In this document: piece by piece, positions 24,263-32,371 of the stretch
Numbering within the stretch: position 1 is the first letter of the stretch
How the letters are laid out: each line of letters opens with the position of its first letter
DNA from: Streptomyces sp. NBC_01210
GTDB lineage: Bacteria; Actinomycetota; Actinomycetes; Streptomycetales; Streptomycetaceae
NCBI RefSeq assembly: GCF_036010325.1
Contig: NZ_CP108549.1
Span: 8,494,001-8,558,000, forward strand
Direction of reading: 5' to 3'
Length of the DNA: 64,000 nt
Translations under genes and position numbers: made by a program
The notes under the pieces: generated by a model
What the model was told of the DNA's origin: nothing
What the model saw: the letters and a program-made list of their open reading frames with translations, nothing else
Databases searched by the model: none

Positions 24263-24597
24263 CCACCGCAAACAGGCTCCCAGACCCCTACGGCGGTTCC
24301 GGCGGCGCGAATCTCGCCGACATTCTGGAGCGCGTGCTCGACAAGGGAATCGTCATCGCGGGCGACATCCGCATCAGCCTTCTGGACATTGAACTGCTGA
24401 CGATCAAACTCCGCCTGATCGTCGCCTCCGTCGACAAGGCCAAGGAAATGGGGATCGACTGGTGGGAGGACGACCCGGCGCTCTCCTCCGGTGCCCGCCG
24501 CCGCGAACTGGCCGAGGAGAACGAGCGATTGCAGCGCCGCATCGCGGAACTGGAATCGGCTCATCGAACCAGTGAGGAGCGCAAGGAGTCGGCATGA
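24259..24597 (+). CDS. gvpJ: Gas vesicle protein GvpJ (GvpA family, cluster 2)
   Basis: A 112-residue GvpA-family protein: LADILERVLDKGIVIAGDIR, ISLLDIELLTIKLRLIVASV, DKAKEMGIDWWEDDPALSSG and a helical C-terminus (EENERLQRRIAELES). The DWWEDDP signature separates GvpJ from the main shell protein. It matches copy 1 closely and overlaps both neighbours by four bases. Confidence 0.93.
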   Translation: MTTANRLPDPYGGSGGANLADILERVLDKGIVIAGDIRISLLDIELLTIKLRLIVASVDKAKEMGIDWWEDDPALSSGARRRELAEENERLQRRIAELESAHRTSEERKESA

Positions 24598-25358
24598 ATG
24601 AGCTGTGCTATGTGTACGCCGTGACCCACCCATTCGACGGGCCATTGGCCGCAGATCTCCGGGGGGTCGCGGACACACGGCCGTACGTTCTGCACCACGG
24701 CGACCTGGTCGCCGTCGTATCCGCGGTGTCCGCCGACGACTTCAACGAGATCCCGCTCCGCGCCCATCTCGAGGAACTCGACTGGCTGACCGAGACCGCC
24801 CACGCCCACCAGGCCGTGATCGCGGCGCTCACGTCGCTGAGCTGTCCGCTGCCGTTGCGGCTCGCCACCGTATGCCGGGACGAAGACGGCGTGCGACGAC
24901 TTCTCGACTCGGGCCACGACCGGTTCGTCCGCACCTTGGAGAGGCTCGACGGGCGCGTCGAATGGGGCGTCAAGGTGTACGCGGAAACGCCGGAACCCGC
25001 AGCAGCGTCCCCCGCCCCCGCCCCCGCATCGACCGGCCGTGACTACCTGCGCAGGCGCCTTCAGGAGCGCCGTGCCGACGAAGGAATCTGGGAGCGCGCC
25101 GACACGGTGTCGCGGCGACTGCACGAGAAGCTGTCCCGTCATGCGGAGGCGGAGAGGCTGCACCGCCCGCAGCGGGCACAGCTCTCCGGGGCAGCCGGCC
25201 ACAATGTCCTCAACGCGGCCTATCTCGTTCCGCGCGAGGAGAGCGCGGTCTTCGTCGAGAGCCTGGACGAGCTGCGACCGCACGAGCCGGGCATACGGGT
25301 TGAGCTGACCGGGCCGTGGGCCCCGTACTCCTTCACGGGCGAGGTGGGGGAGCGATGA
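24594..25358 (+). CDS. gvpL: Gas vesicle protein GvpL (cluster 2)
   Basis: A 254-residue GvpL/GvpF-family protein: CYVYAVTHPFDGPLAADLRG, AHAHQAVIAALTSLSCPLPL, RLATVCRDEDG, EWGVKVYAETPEP, NVLNAAYLVPREESAVF, GPWAPYSFTGEV. An Ala/Pro linker near residues 135-150 mirrors copy 1. It probably gathers other Gvp proteins during assembly. It overlaps gvpJ and gvpS by four bases each. Confidence 0.93.
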   Translation: MNELCYVYAVTHPFDGPLAADLRGVADTRPYVLHHGDLVAVVSAVSADDFNEIPLRAHLEELDWLTETAHAHQAVIAALTSLSCPLPLRLATVCRDEDGVRRLLDSGHDRFVRTLERLDGRVEWGVKVYAETPEPAAASPAPAPASTGRDYLRRRLQERRADEGIWERADTVSRRLHEKLSRHAEAERLHRPQRAQLSGAAGHNVLNAAYLVPREESAVFVESLDELRPHEPGIRVELTGPWAPYSFTGEVGER

Positions 25359-25552
25359 CTGCTCCGGCGCCGCTGGCCCATCGCGAAATCGCGCTGGTCG
25401 ACCTGCTCGACAGACTGCTCGCGGGCGGTGTCGTGATCGCAGGGGACGTCACACTGCGGATCGCCGACGTCGATCTCGTACGCATCGACCTCAAGGCACT
25501 GGTCAGCTCGGTGAACGCCCGGGTCGCATCCCCTTGGGAGGAGCCCGGATGA
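25355..25552 (+). CDS. gvpS: Gas vesicle protein GvpS (GvpA family, cluster 2)
   Basis: A 65-residue minimal GvpA-family protein: IALVDLLDRLLAGGVVIAGD then VTLRIADVDLVRIDLKALVS. The ATG at 25355 overlaps the gvpL stop; GGGGGAG is upstream. It shares the bare-core layout of the cluster 1 copy and is probably a minor shell or nucleation component. It overlaps gvpK by four bases. Confidence 0.92.
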   Translation: MTAPAPLAHREIALVDLLDRLLAGGVVIAGDVTLRIADVDLVRIDLKALVSSVNARVASPWEEPG

Positions 25553-25827
25553 GCGGCAGGCGCAGGGTCGACCTGGACCCCGACACTGTCGAACGCGATC
25601 TGGCGAAGCTGGTTCTGACGGTGGTGGAGTTGCTGCGCCAGCTCATGGAGCGGCAGGCACTGCGCCGCGTGGACGTGGGGGACCTGACGGAGGACCAGGA
25701 GGAGCGGATCGGGCTCACTCTGATGCTGTTGGAGGACCGGATGGACGTCCTGAGGGAGAAGTTCGGACTCGAGCCCGAGGACCTCAATATCGACCTGGGG
25801 CCGCTGGGGCCGCTGCTCCCCAGGTGA
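25549..25827 (+). CDS. gvpK: Gas vesicle protein GvpK (cluster 2)
   Basis: A 92-residue GvpK closing the second cluster: RVDLDPDTVERDLAKLVLTV, VELLRQLMERQALRRVDVGD, LTEDQEERIGLTLMLLEDRM, EDLNIDLGPLGPLLPR. Nearly colinear with copy 1. An AT-richer inverted repeat lies 57 bases after its stop and may end transcription of the cluster. Confidence 0.94.
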   Translation: MSGRRRVDLDPDTVERDLAKLVLTVVELLRQLMERQALRRVDVGDLTEDQEERIGLTLMLLEDRMDVLREKFGLEPEDLNIDLGPLGPLLPR

Positions 25828-25883
25828 TGGTGATGGGGGCGGGGTCCGGAGCATGGCCGTGCCTTTCGGACGGCGACAGTTGT

Positions 25884-25916
25884 CAATGCCTGATAGAGAT
25901 TTGAGATCAGGCATTG
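25884..25916. terminator. Inverted repeat after gas-vesicle cluster 2
   Basis: Perfect 11-base arms (25884-25894 caatgcctgat; 25906-25916 atcaggcattg) around an 11-base loop. The arms are much AT-richer than the surroundings. With no U-run it could be an intrinsic-like terminator for the cluster or an operator for the HAD gene downstream. A loose direct repeat (tcgtcgcggactg) follows at about 25930-25980. Confidence 0.45.
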
Positions 25917-26042
25917 CCGCGTCGAGAGCGTCCGAGCGCTTGTCGCGGACTGCAGCGTCCGGGCCCTCGTCGCGGACTGAACTCCACGTTCACCCGTCCG
26001 GACGTGCGGCACGACCGGATACCGGTAGAAGGAACCTGCCCT

Positions 26043-26708
26043 ATGCAACGTGCGGCTCTCTTCGACGTCGACGGCACACTTGCCGACACCAATCACCTCC
26101 ATGTGACGGCGTGGTGGGAAGCCTTCCGGCAGGCCGGGCACCGGGTGGCGATGCACGACATTCATCGGGCGCTCGGACTGCCCAGCGGTGACCTGATCGC
26201 GCATCTGCTCGGGGAGGGCCGGGACACCGGCCGGGACGACGTCATCAGCAAGGCGCACAAGGCGCTGTACGGGACGTATTCCGACCGGCTGCCGCCGCAG
26301 GAGAAGGCAGGGGACCTGCTGCGGGCCCTGGCCGACCGTGGCTGGACGGTCGTCCTGGTCACCTCCGCCGGGGGCGCGGAACTCACCGCGCTGCGACGGG
26401 CCATCGACGCCGACGACGCCATCAGCGCGACGGCCAGTGCCGACGACGTGGAGAGGGGAAAGCCGGCTCCCGATCCGGTTGAGCATGCCCTGAAACTGGC
26501 CGGGGCGCCCGCCGGGCGCGCGGTGTTCGTCGGCGACTCACGGTGGGACATGGAGGCCGCGACCCAGGCACATGTGACGTGCCTGGGTCTTCTCTGCGGA
26601 GGCATCTCCCGCGCCGAGCTCGAGGAAGCCGGCGCGTCAGCGGTCTACGAGGGTCCTGCTGCTCTCCTGGAGCAGCTCGAAGGCAGCCCCTTCGCGCAGC
26701 TCCAGTAG
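26043..26708 (+). CDS. HAD-family phosphatase
   Basis: A 221-residue HAD hydrolase of the phosphoglycolate-phosphatase/beta-phosphoglucomutase class. Motif I DVDGTLADT (nucleophile Asp8 and acid Asp10), a helical cap at about residues 16-80, motif II VTSAGG, motif III Lys in ERGKPAPDP and motif IV GDSRWDMEAA are all present. The substrate cannot be assigned. AAGGA lies eight bases before the ATG. It stands alone after the gas-vesicle cluster. Confidence 0.88.
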   Translation: MQRAALFDVDGTLADTNHLHVTAWWEAFRQAGHRVAMHDIHRALGLPSGDLIAHLLGEGRDTGRDDVISKAHKALYGTYSDRLPPQEKAGDLLRALADRGWTVVLVTSAGGAELTALRRAIDADDAISATASADDVERGKPAPDPVEHALKLAGAPAGRAVFVGDSRWDMEAATQAHVTCLGLLCGGISRAELEEAGASAVYEGPAALLEQLEGSPFAQLQ

Positions 26709-26860
26709 CGAAACCTGAGCGGGTCCAGCTCCGGCTCTGACCTAGGGTTTTCACTGAGGGTAGTCACGCGAATGGCGGTTGTCGCTGCCCCGGGTAACAC
26801 TGGCCCGGACTGACCGCTGGGTGCGCACCCCGCTGGTGCTTTCACTCAAGGAGGGCACTG

Positions 26861-27109
26861 ATGTTGATGCCTGACCTCGCTGTCATCGCCGGACTGATGG
26901 CCCGCTACCGGGCACATGAGCACCGCTATCTGGCTGCCCCCCACGACGGTGAAGCGCGCATGCGCTTCGAAGACACCGCCTACACCCTGTGTGTACTGAT
27001 GGGAGAGCGCACGGCCAGAGAAGCCGTGCTCGCTGCGGAACGCTACGTCGCGCGAGGCCGGCCGAAGCACGGGCCCGCCGAGAAACGCGCGGCGCCGGGG
27101 AAACACTGA
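26861..27109 (+). CDS. DUF5133 domain protein
   Basis: An 82-residue DUF5133 protein: LMPDLAVIAGLMARYRAHEH, RYLAAPHDGEARMRFEDTAY, TLCVLMGERTAREAVLAAER. It resembles a small helical pair with the pattern seen in Streptomyces DUF5133 and in N-terminal parts of some ANTAR-associated proteins; function unknown. AAGGAGGG lies seven bases upstream. The 150 bases before it contain two GGGTA-type boxes (near 26756 and 26793) but no clean -35 partner. Confidence 0.8.
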   Translation: MLMPDLAVIAGLMARYRAHEHRYLAAPHDGEARMRFEDTAYTLCVLMGERTAREAVLAAERYVARGRPKHGPAEKRAAPGKH

Positions 27110-27173
27110 CCGCGGCGGCGGGCCAGACAGCTGGACTACGTCTGTCCCGCTCGAGCGCGGGAAGGACCAAGGG

Positions 27174-28409
27174 GTGCCTGATCTTCTTAATCCGGTAAGA
27201 GAGCCGATTGCCGAGTTCGTCAGCCGGGGCAGGGAAGCCACCGTCGTCCAGACGCTGCGTTCGACGGCGGCCGCGACTCTCGCCTACGTCGCTGCCCTGT
27301 GGCTGACCAGCGAACCCGCCCCTCTCACCGCTCCCCTCACCGCGCTCCTCGTAGTCCAGGTGACTCTCTACTCCACTCTCACCACCGGCATCCGCCGAGT
27401 GAACTCCGTGATCGCCGGTGTTCTGATCGCCAGCGGCTTCAGCGCACTCGTCGGCCTGTCGTGGTGGAGCCTGGGACTGATCATCCTGGCTTCCCTGGTG
27501 GTGGGGCGCCTGGTGCGGGTCGGTGAGTTCGTCCCGGAGGTCGCGATCAGCGCGATGCTCGTGCTCGGCGTGAGCCGGGTTGCGTACACCGCATGGGACC
27601 GTGTGCTGGAGACACTGATCGGCGCGGGGGTGGGCCTCCTGTTCAACGTTCTGCTCGTGCCTCCCGTCTGGGTGGGGCCGGCCGGTGATTCCATCCAGGA
27701 CCTGGCCCGGCGGATGCGCCGGCTGCTTCTGCGCATCGGGGAGGAACTGAGCAGCCACACCACCGTGGAGCGAGCCGCCGCCCGGCTCCATGAAGCACGC
27801 CGCCTCGACCACGACATTGCCGACGTCGACGCGGCGCTGCGCCAGGCGGAGGACAGCCTTCGGTTGAATCCGCGGGTGAAGGAAGGACTGCTGCGCCGAG
27901 TGGTGCTGCGCACCGGGCTCGACACCCTGGAGATCTGTGCGGTGGTTCTGCGGGTACTTGCCCGCACGATGACCGACCTCGCCAAGGCGCGCGGTGAGGA
28001 AGATCTGTTCCCGCCGGAGGAGGGGGTCGCCCTCGAGGAACTGCTGGCCCACGTCGCCGACGCCCTCGTCAGCTTCGCCGTACTGGTGACCACGCAGGTG
28101 AGCGAGAGCGCCGATGCGGCGGAGTCCCGGCTGGCCGGCGAGCTCGCCGCGGCCACCGCGGCCCGCGATAGGGCGGCGGAGCTGCTGCTTGAGGGCGTTC
28201 AGCGGCACCCGCGCCACTGGCAGCTTCTTGGCGCGCTGCTGACGGAGATCGACCGGATCCTGGCAGAGCTGGACATCGCCCAACGCTCCAAGCGCCTGAT
28301 GGAAGAGCTGGACCGCAGCGCACGCGAACAGCGCGAACGGCACCCTCAGCTCGCCGCCGTACGCCGATGGGTGCGCGACAAGCGGTCGAGGCGCAGCTCG
28401 GCCCCTTGA
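27174..28409 (+). CDS. FUSC/aromatic-acid-exporter-type membrane protein
   Basis: A 411-residue protein. The N-terminal third has about five membrane segments (AAATLAYVAALWLTS, APLTALLVVQVTLYSTL, VNSVIAGVLIASGFSAL, SLGLIILASLVVGRL, EVAISAMLVLGVSRV), followed by LIGAGVGLLFNVLLVPPVWV. The rest is a long cytoplasmic helical region (residues about 180-400). This is the FUSC/ArAE layout, associated with export of aromatic acids or other amphiphiles; the substrate is unknown. GTG start with AAGG nearby. It follows DUF5133 by 64 bases. Confidence 0.82.
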   Translation: MPDLLNPVREPIAEFVSRGREATVVQTLRSTAAATLAYVAALWLTSEPAPLTAPLTALLVVQVTLYSTLTTGIRRVNSVIAGVLIASGFSALVGLSWWSLGLIILASLVVGRLVRVGEFVPEVAISAMLVLGVSRVAYTAWDRVLETLIGAGVGLLFNVLLVPPVWVGPAGDSIQDLARRMRRLLLRIGEELSSHTTVERAAARLHEARRLDHDIADVDAALRQAEDSLRLNPRVKEGLLRRVVLRTGLDTLEICAVVLRVLARTMTDLAKARGEEDLFPPEEGVALEELLAHVADALVSFAVLVTTQVSESADAAESRLAGELAAATAARDRAAELLLEGVQRHPRHWQLLGALLTEIDRILAELDIAQRSKRLMEELDRSAREQRERHPQLAAVRRWVRDKRSRRSSAP

Positions 28410-28603
28410 CCGGGGCCATTACCTCGAACGAGCGGGTCGTGGGCGTCGCGGGCCGGCCGGTACGCGCACCGGATTCATCCACGCCTCCGCCTGCTGTGCG
28501 GCGTCCAGTGTTCGGGGAAGCGCACGTGCCCGGCTGAACCGCATGGAAACGGGCTGCACCGGAGCCGCATGCTGGAACTGTGCATTCCGCTCCTGTATTG
28601 CCT

Positions 28604-28628
28604 GTGTCAGGGAGGACGGATCGGGTAC
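28604..28628 (+). promoter_or_regulatory. Candidate sigma-B-type promoter for the DUF2795 gene
   Basis: GTGT, 15 bases, GGGTAC matches the general-stress pattern GNNT-N14-16-GGGTAY and lies 30 bases before the ATG at 28659. Same spacing as the candidate at 11021-11045. Confidence 0.5.
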
Positions 28629-28658
28629 GTGCACAGTCCCCATGAGCGAGGAGGAGAC

Positions 28659-29036
28659 ATGCAGCGAGGCAGCGACCGCCTCAGCGTCCGCAAGGACGAC
28701 GAGATGAAGCACGAATTGCAGGGACTGCTCCGTTCAGGACACCCCACTCGGGTAGAGGAGTGGCACGACCCGGAGCCGGGCGCCGATGACGACCCGGACA
28801 TCGCGTCGGGCCCGGTGCCTGCGGTGGGCTCGCTGGGAGCCGATGAACACTTGAGGGTTGAGCTGGCCCGTCACCTGGGCCGCGCGGCTTTCCCGGCGAA
28901 GCGCCGGGACCTGGTGCACATTCTGAGCGAGCGCCACGCCCCGGACCGACTGATCGATCTGGTGAACGGCCTGCCGGCGGACGGGGCGTACGGCAGCGCG
29001 CGGGAAATCGTGAACGCCGTGTCGCACCGGTCGTAG
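28659..29036 (+). CDS. DUF2795 domain protein
   Basis: A 125-residue protein with a DUF2795-like second half: DEHLRVELARHLGRAAFPAK, RRDLVHILSERHAPDRLIDL, VNGLPADGAYGSAREIVNAV. The first half is charged and probably flexible. DUF2795 is a small helical domain of unknown role, common in soil actinobacteria. GAGGAGGAG lies directly before the ATG. The preceding stress-type promoter suggests expression under osmotic or stationary-phase stress. Confidence 0.82.
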   Translation: MQRGSDRLSVRKDDEMKHELQGLLRSGHPTRVEEWHDPEPGADDDPDIASGPVPAVGSLGADEHLRVELARHLGRAAFPAKRRDLVHILSERHAPDRLIDLVNGLPADGAYGSAREIVNAVSHRS

Positions 29037-29178
29037 CTGCTGTCGGGGCGCAAGGCGGCGCTTCCCGGCCGGACGCCGACCGGTGAGTGTGTGCGGGCGG
29101 CCCCTGAGTGGGGCCGCCCGTGCAAAGACGTGGCGCTTCGGCGACCACGCGCACGTGGCGCAGATCAGTCGGGGAACG

Positions 29179-30000
29179 TCACTCCAGGAACTGACGGCTG
29201 GTGACCGTGAAAAGGGCGCCGTCGGCATCGCACAGCGTCGTCTCAGGGCCATGCGGTGTGGATCGCCGTACCAGCACAAAGCCGCCGTTCTTGACGGCAG
29301 CATCGGCGGTGGCGTCCACGTCCTTGACCGGGAAGTGGATGTGCCAGCGGGGCTGGATCATGGGATCCGGCACGGCTTCTTCCGCCCCCGAGCTGAGGCG
29401 CGCGAGAACGTGCCCGTCGCTGTGCAGGACGACCTCGTCCTCCTCGTAGCTGACCTCGCAGCAGCCAGGGCGCTCGCACGCCCACTCGAGCACCTCACCG
29501 TAGAAGATGGCGGCCTCGAATGCGTTCCGGGTCCGCAGCCTCAGCCAGGTGGGCGTGCGCTTGCGCCAACTGTGCCAGTCGGGGATGAGCTCGCCGTCCC
29601 AGATGCCGAAAACGGCGCCGTCCCGGTCGGAGGCCAGGGCCCCGCGCCCCAGCGAGAAGGTGAGCGGACCGACCGCGACCGTGCCGCTGCGCTCCCGGAT
29701 ACGTGCTGCTGCCTCGTCCGTGTCGGTGACGGCGAAGTACGGAGTCCACGCGACGGCGATCTGCAGCTGAGGTGCCAGGGCCCCGATGCCGGCGACCGGT
29801 GTGCTCTGGTGGAAGGCGACGCTGAACTGGTCGCCCAGTCTGCCCTTGCGAAAGCGCCACCCCAGGACCGCTCCGTAGAAATCTTGGGCAGCCTCCAGGT
29901 CACGGGCCATGAGACTGACCCAGCAGGGCGCGCCGAAAGCGGCGGCGCTCGAGGTTGCAGCTGCTGCGGACTTGGCCGCTCTCGTTTCCTTGTCCATCAC
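29179..30000 (-). CDS. VOC-family protein, copy 2
   Basis: A 273-residue two-module VOC protein paralogous to the one at 18198-19010: FGAPCWVSLMARDLEAAQDF, YGAVLGWRFRKGRLGDQFSV, FEAAIFYGEVLEWACERPGC, QPRWHIHFPVKDVDATADAA. The similarity runs through both modules and into the leader, where ttcaaccgggacaccgagtg before this gene parallels ttcgaccgggacgctgagtg before copy 1. Ligand unknown. Each copy lies downstream of one gas-vesicle cluster, though at different distances. Confidence 0.85.
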   Translation of the reverse strand: MMDKETRAAKSAAAATSSAAAFGAPCWVSLMARDLEAAQDFYGAVLGWRFRKGRLGDQFSVAFHQSTPVAGIGALAPQLQIAVAWTPYFAVTDTDEAAARIRERSGTVAVGPLTFSLGRGALASDRDGAVFGIWDGELIPDWHSWRKRTPTWLRLRTRNAFEAAIFYGEVLEWACERPGCCEVSYEEDEVVLHSDGHVLARLSSGAEEAVPDPMIQPRWHIHFPVKDVDATADAAVKNGGFVLVRRSTPHGPETTLCDADGALFTVTSRQFLE

Positions 30001-30471
30001 ACTCGGTGTCCCGGTTGAATGGTTCTCAGCGCGTCACGGGGAGTAAAGGGGAAATCGGGTTCGTTCCTCATCGTGCCCCGGAGGCGAGGTACTCGCGAGC
30101 CGCGAGGGCGCGCTCGCTCCGCCTCCTGCGCGCCGGATGCCTCACGAGCCTGCAGGTCACGACGCGCGCGGGCGGCATCGTCGATCTCTGCGGCAGCGAG
30201 ATGCACGCTGCCCCAGCGGTACCCGAAGTCGCCTGTCCCATGCCTCGACGTGGAACGACAGGTTTGGCTGTGTCCGGGCAGGGGACTCGACGAATCGACC
30301 GAGCGGCCATGGGATAAATGGGGAGGAATCATCGGCTCCTGGCGGGGACGGCGGTCCCCGCCCGTAGCCCTCCTTTTCCCTGCCAACGCATGACGGGCCC
30401 CGCGCATGGCGGTCCCGGTACGGATTCGCCCGGGTCCCGGATCCCGGATCCCACCGTCAAGGAGGAGTGAC
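30001..30471. other. Intergenic region before transketolase
   Basis: About 470 bases with promoters for the divergent VOC (minus) and transketolase (plus) genes. A minus-strand frame with a charged helical look (near 30050-30200, SVHLAAAEIDDAARARRDLQ) might be a decayed or unrecognised small gene, but it has no clear start and I do not call it. A tandem GGATCCCGGATCCC stands at 30440-30452. Confidence 0.4.
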
Positions 30472-32316
30472 ATGCGAACCGAACTACTGACGGAACTGGG
30501 CCAGCAGTTGCGCGTGGACGCCGTCCGCGCCGCGGACGCGGCCGGCTCCGGGCATCCGACGTCCTCCATGTCCGCCGCGGACCTGGTCGGCGTCCTGCTG
30601 GCCAACCATCTGCGCTACGACTTCGACCGGCCGGAGCACCCCGGCAACGACCGGCTGATCTTCTCCAAGGGGCATGCATCGCCGCTCCTGTACGCCCTCT
30701 ACCGGGCGGCGGGCGTCGTCGACGACGAGGAGCTCCTCACCTTCCGGCGTCTCGACAGCCGCCTCGAAGGGCATCCGACGCCCCGGCTGCCCTGGGTGGA
30801 CGTGGCCACCGGGTCCCTCGGGCAGGGTCTGCCGATCGGCGTCGGCATGGCGCTGGCGGGCAAGAAACTCGACCAGATCCCCTACCGGGTGTGGGTGCTG
30901 TCGGGCGACAGCGAGATGGCCGAGGGGTCCGTGTGGGAGGCCGTCGAGCACGCGGCGTACGAGCGTCTCGACAATCTGACCCTGCTCATCGATGTGAACC
31001 GGCTCGGCCAGCGCGGGCCCACCCGCCACGAGTGGGACCTCGACGCCTACGCGCGGCGGCTGGAAGCCTTCGGCTGGCACACCATCGAGATCGACGGGCA
31101 TGATGTCGCCGCCGTCGACGCGGCGCTGACGGAAGCCCGCTCCACCTTCCGGCGGCCCACCGCGGTCATCGCCCGGACCCACAAGGGACGCGGCGTCTCC
31201 ACCGTCGAGGACCGGGAGGGCATGCACGGCAAGCCGCTGCCGGACGCGGACGCGGCCATCGAGGAACTCGGCGGGCCGCGCTTCGTCCGGGTGGAAGTCC
31301 AGTCCCCACCCGCCGGACGGGTGCTGCACGGCGCCCGCGGCGTGCACCTTCCGATGCCGCGCTTCGACATCGGCGACTCGGTCGCCACCCGCACGGCGTA
31401 CGGACAGGCGCTCGCCGCGCTCGGCTCGGTGCGCGGAGACATCGTCGCGCTCGACGGCGAGGTCAGCGACTCGACGCGTACCGAATACTTCGCGAAGGCA
31501 CACCCGAGCCGCTTCTTCGAGTGCTACATCGCAGAGCAGCAGCTCGTCGCGGCGGCTGTGGGGATGCAGGCACGGGGATACGTCCCGTACGCCTCCTCGT
31601 TTGCGGCGTTTCTGACCCGCGCCCATGACTTCGTACGAATGGCAGCCGTCAGCCGCGCCTCGATCAATCTCGTCGGCTCGCACGCGGGGGTCGCGATCGG
31701 CCAGGACGGGCCGTCCCAGATGGGTCTTGAGGACCTGGCGATGTTCCGTGCCGTGCACGGCAGCACGGTGCTCTACCCGTGTGACGGCAACCAGACGGCC
31801 CGGCTCGTCGAGGCCATGGCCGACCTGCCGAATGTGAGCTATCTGCGCACCAGCAGGGGCGAGATGCCGGTCGTCTACGGTTCGGACGAGGAGTTCCCGG
31901 TGGGCGGTTCCAAGGTGCTCCGCTCGGGGGAGCGGGACCGTGTCACCGTCGTCGCCGCCGGAGTGACGGTCCATGAGGCGCTCGCGGCAGCCGAGCTGCT
32001 GGACCGGGAGAACATCGGCGTGCGCGTCGTCGATCTCTACTCCGTCAAGCCCGTCGATGCGGAGACGCTCCAGAAGGCGGCCGACGAGACCGGCTGTCTG
32101 CTGACGGTGGAGGACCATCGCCCCGAGGGCGGCCTCGGCGACGCGGTGGCGGGAGTCTTCTCGGACGGCCGCCCGGTACCGCGACTGGTACGGCTCGCCG
32201 TCCAGAACATGCCCGCATCGGCTGAGCCGGAGGAGCAATTGCACGCGTCCGGAATCGACGCGGAGTCGATCGCGGCCGTCGTACGGCTGCTGGTGGAGGA
32301 AGCTGTGGTGCGCTGA
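30472..32316 (+). CDS. tkt: Transketolase
   Basis: A 614-residue thiamine-diphosphate transketolase, shorter than the usual 670-700. The N-terminal half has the conserved GSGHPTSSMSAADLVGVLLA and SKGHASPLLYALY; the ThDP/Mg motif is GDSEMAEGSVWEAVEH (GDG replaced by GDS, as in related actinobacterial enzymes). The central pyrimidine-binding domain has FFECYIAEQQLVAAAVGMQA and SHAGVAIGQDGPSQMGLED; the C-terminal domain has VRVVDLYSVKPVD. It transfers two-carbon units between sugar phosphates in the pentose phosphate pathway. AAGGAGGAG precedes the ATG. No other pentose genes adjoin, so this may be a second, non-housekeeping copy. Confidence 0.9.
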   Translation: MRTELLTELGQQLRVDAVRAADAAGSGHPTSSMSAADLVGVLLANHLRYDFDRPEHPGNDRLIFSKGHASPLLYALYRAAGVVDDEELLTFRRLDSRLEGHPTPRLPWVDVATGSLGQGLPIGVGMALAGKKLDQIPYRVWVLSGDSEMAEGSVWEAVEHAAYERLDNLTLLIDVNRLGQRGPTRHEWDLDAYARRLEAFGWHTIEIDGHDVAAVDAALTEARSTFRRPTAVIARTHKGRGVSTVEDREGMHGKPLPDADAAIEELGGPRFVRVEVQSPPAGRVLHGARGVHLPMPRFDIGDSVATRTAYGQALAALGSVRGDIVALDGEVSDSTRTEYFAKAHPSRFFECYIAEQQLVAAAVGMQARGYVPYASSFAAFLTRAHDFVRMAAVSRASINLVGSHAGVAIGQDGPSQMGLEDLAMFRAVHGSTVLYPCDGNQTARLVEAMADLPNVSYLRTSRGEMPVVYGSDEEFPVGGSKVLRSGERDRVTVVAAGVTVHEALAAAELLDRENIGVRVVDLYSVKPVDAETLQKAADETGCLLTVEDHRPEGGLGDAVAGVFSDGRPVPRLVRLAVQNMPASAEPEEQLHASGIDAESIAAVVRLLVEEAVVR

Positions 32317-32371
32317 GTCAGCTGTGGCGACTTCGAGTACGAGAGGCAGCCGGCCCAGCCGCCGGTCCAGG

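Noticed and set aside
28604..28628. Reading the first in-frame ATG at 28569 as the DUF2795 gene start
   Set aside because: The extension lacks a ribosome site and would overlap the stress-type promoter; the ATG at 28659 has GAGGAGGAG directly upstream.
30019..30393. A 124-residue plus-strand frame before transketolase
   Set aside because: Basic low-complexity composition and no start signal; the minus strand here looks slightly more coding-like but is also unsupported.
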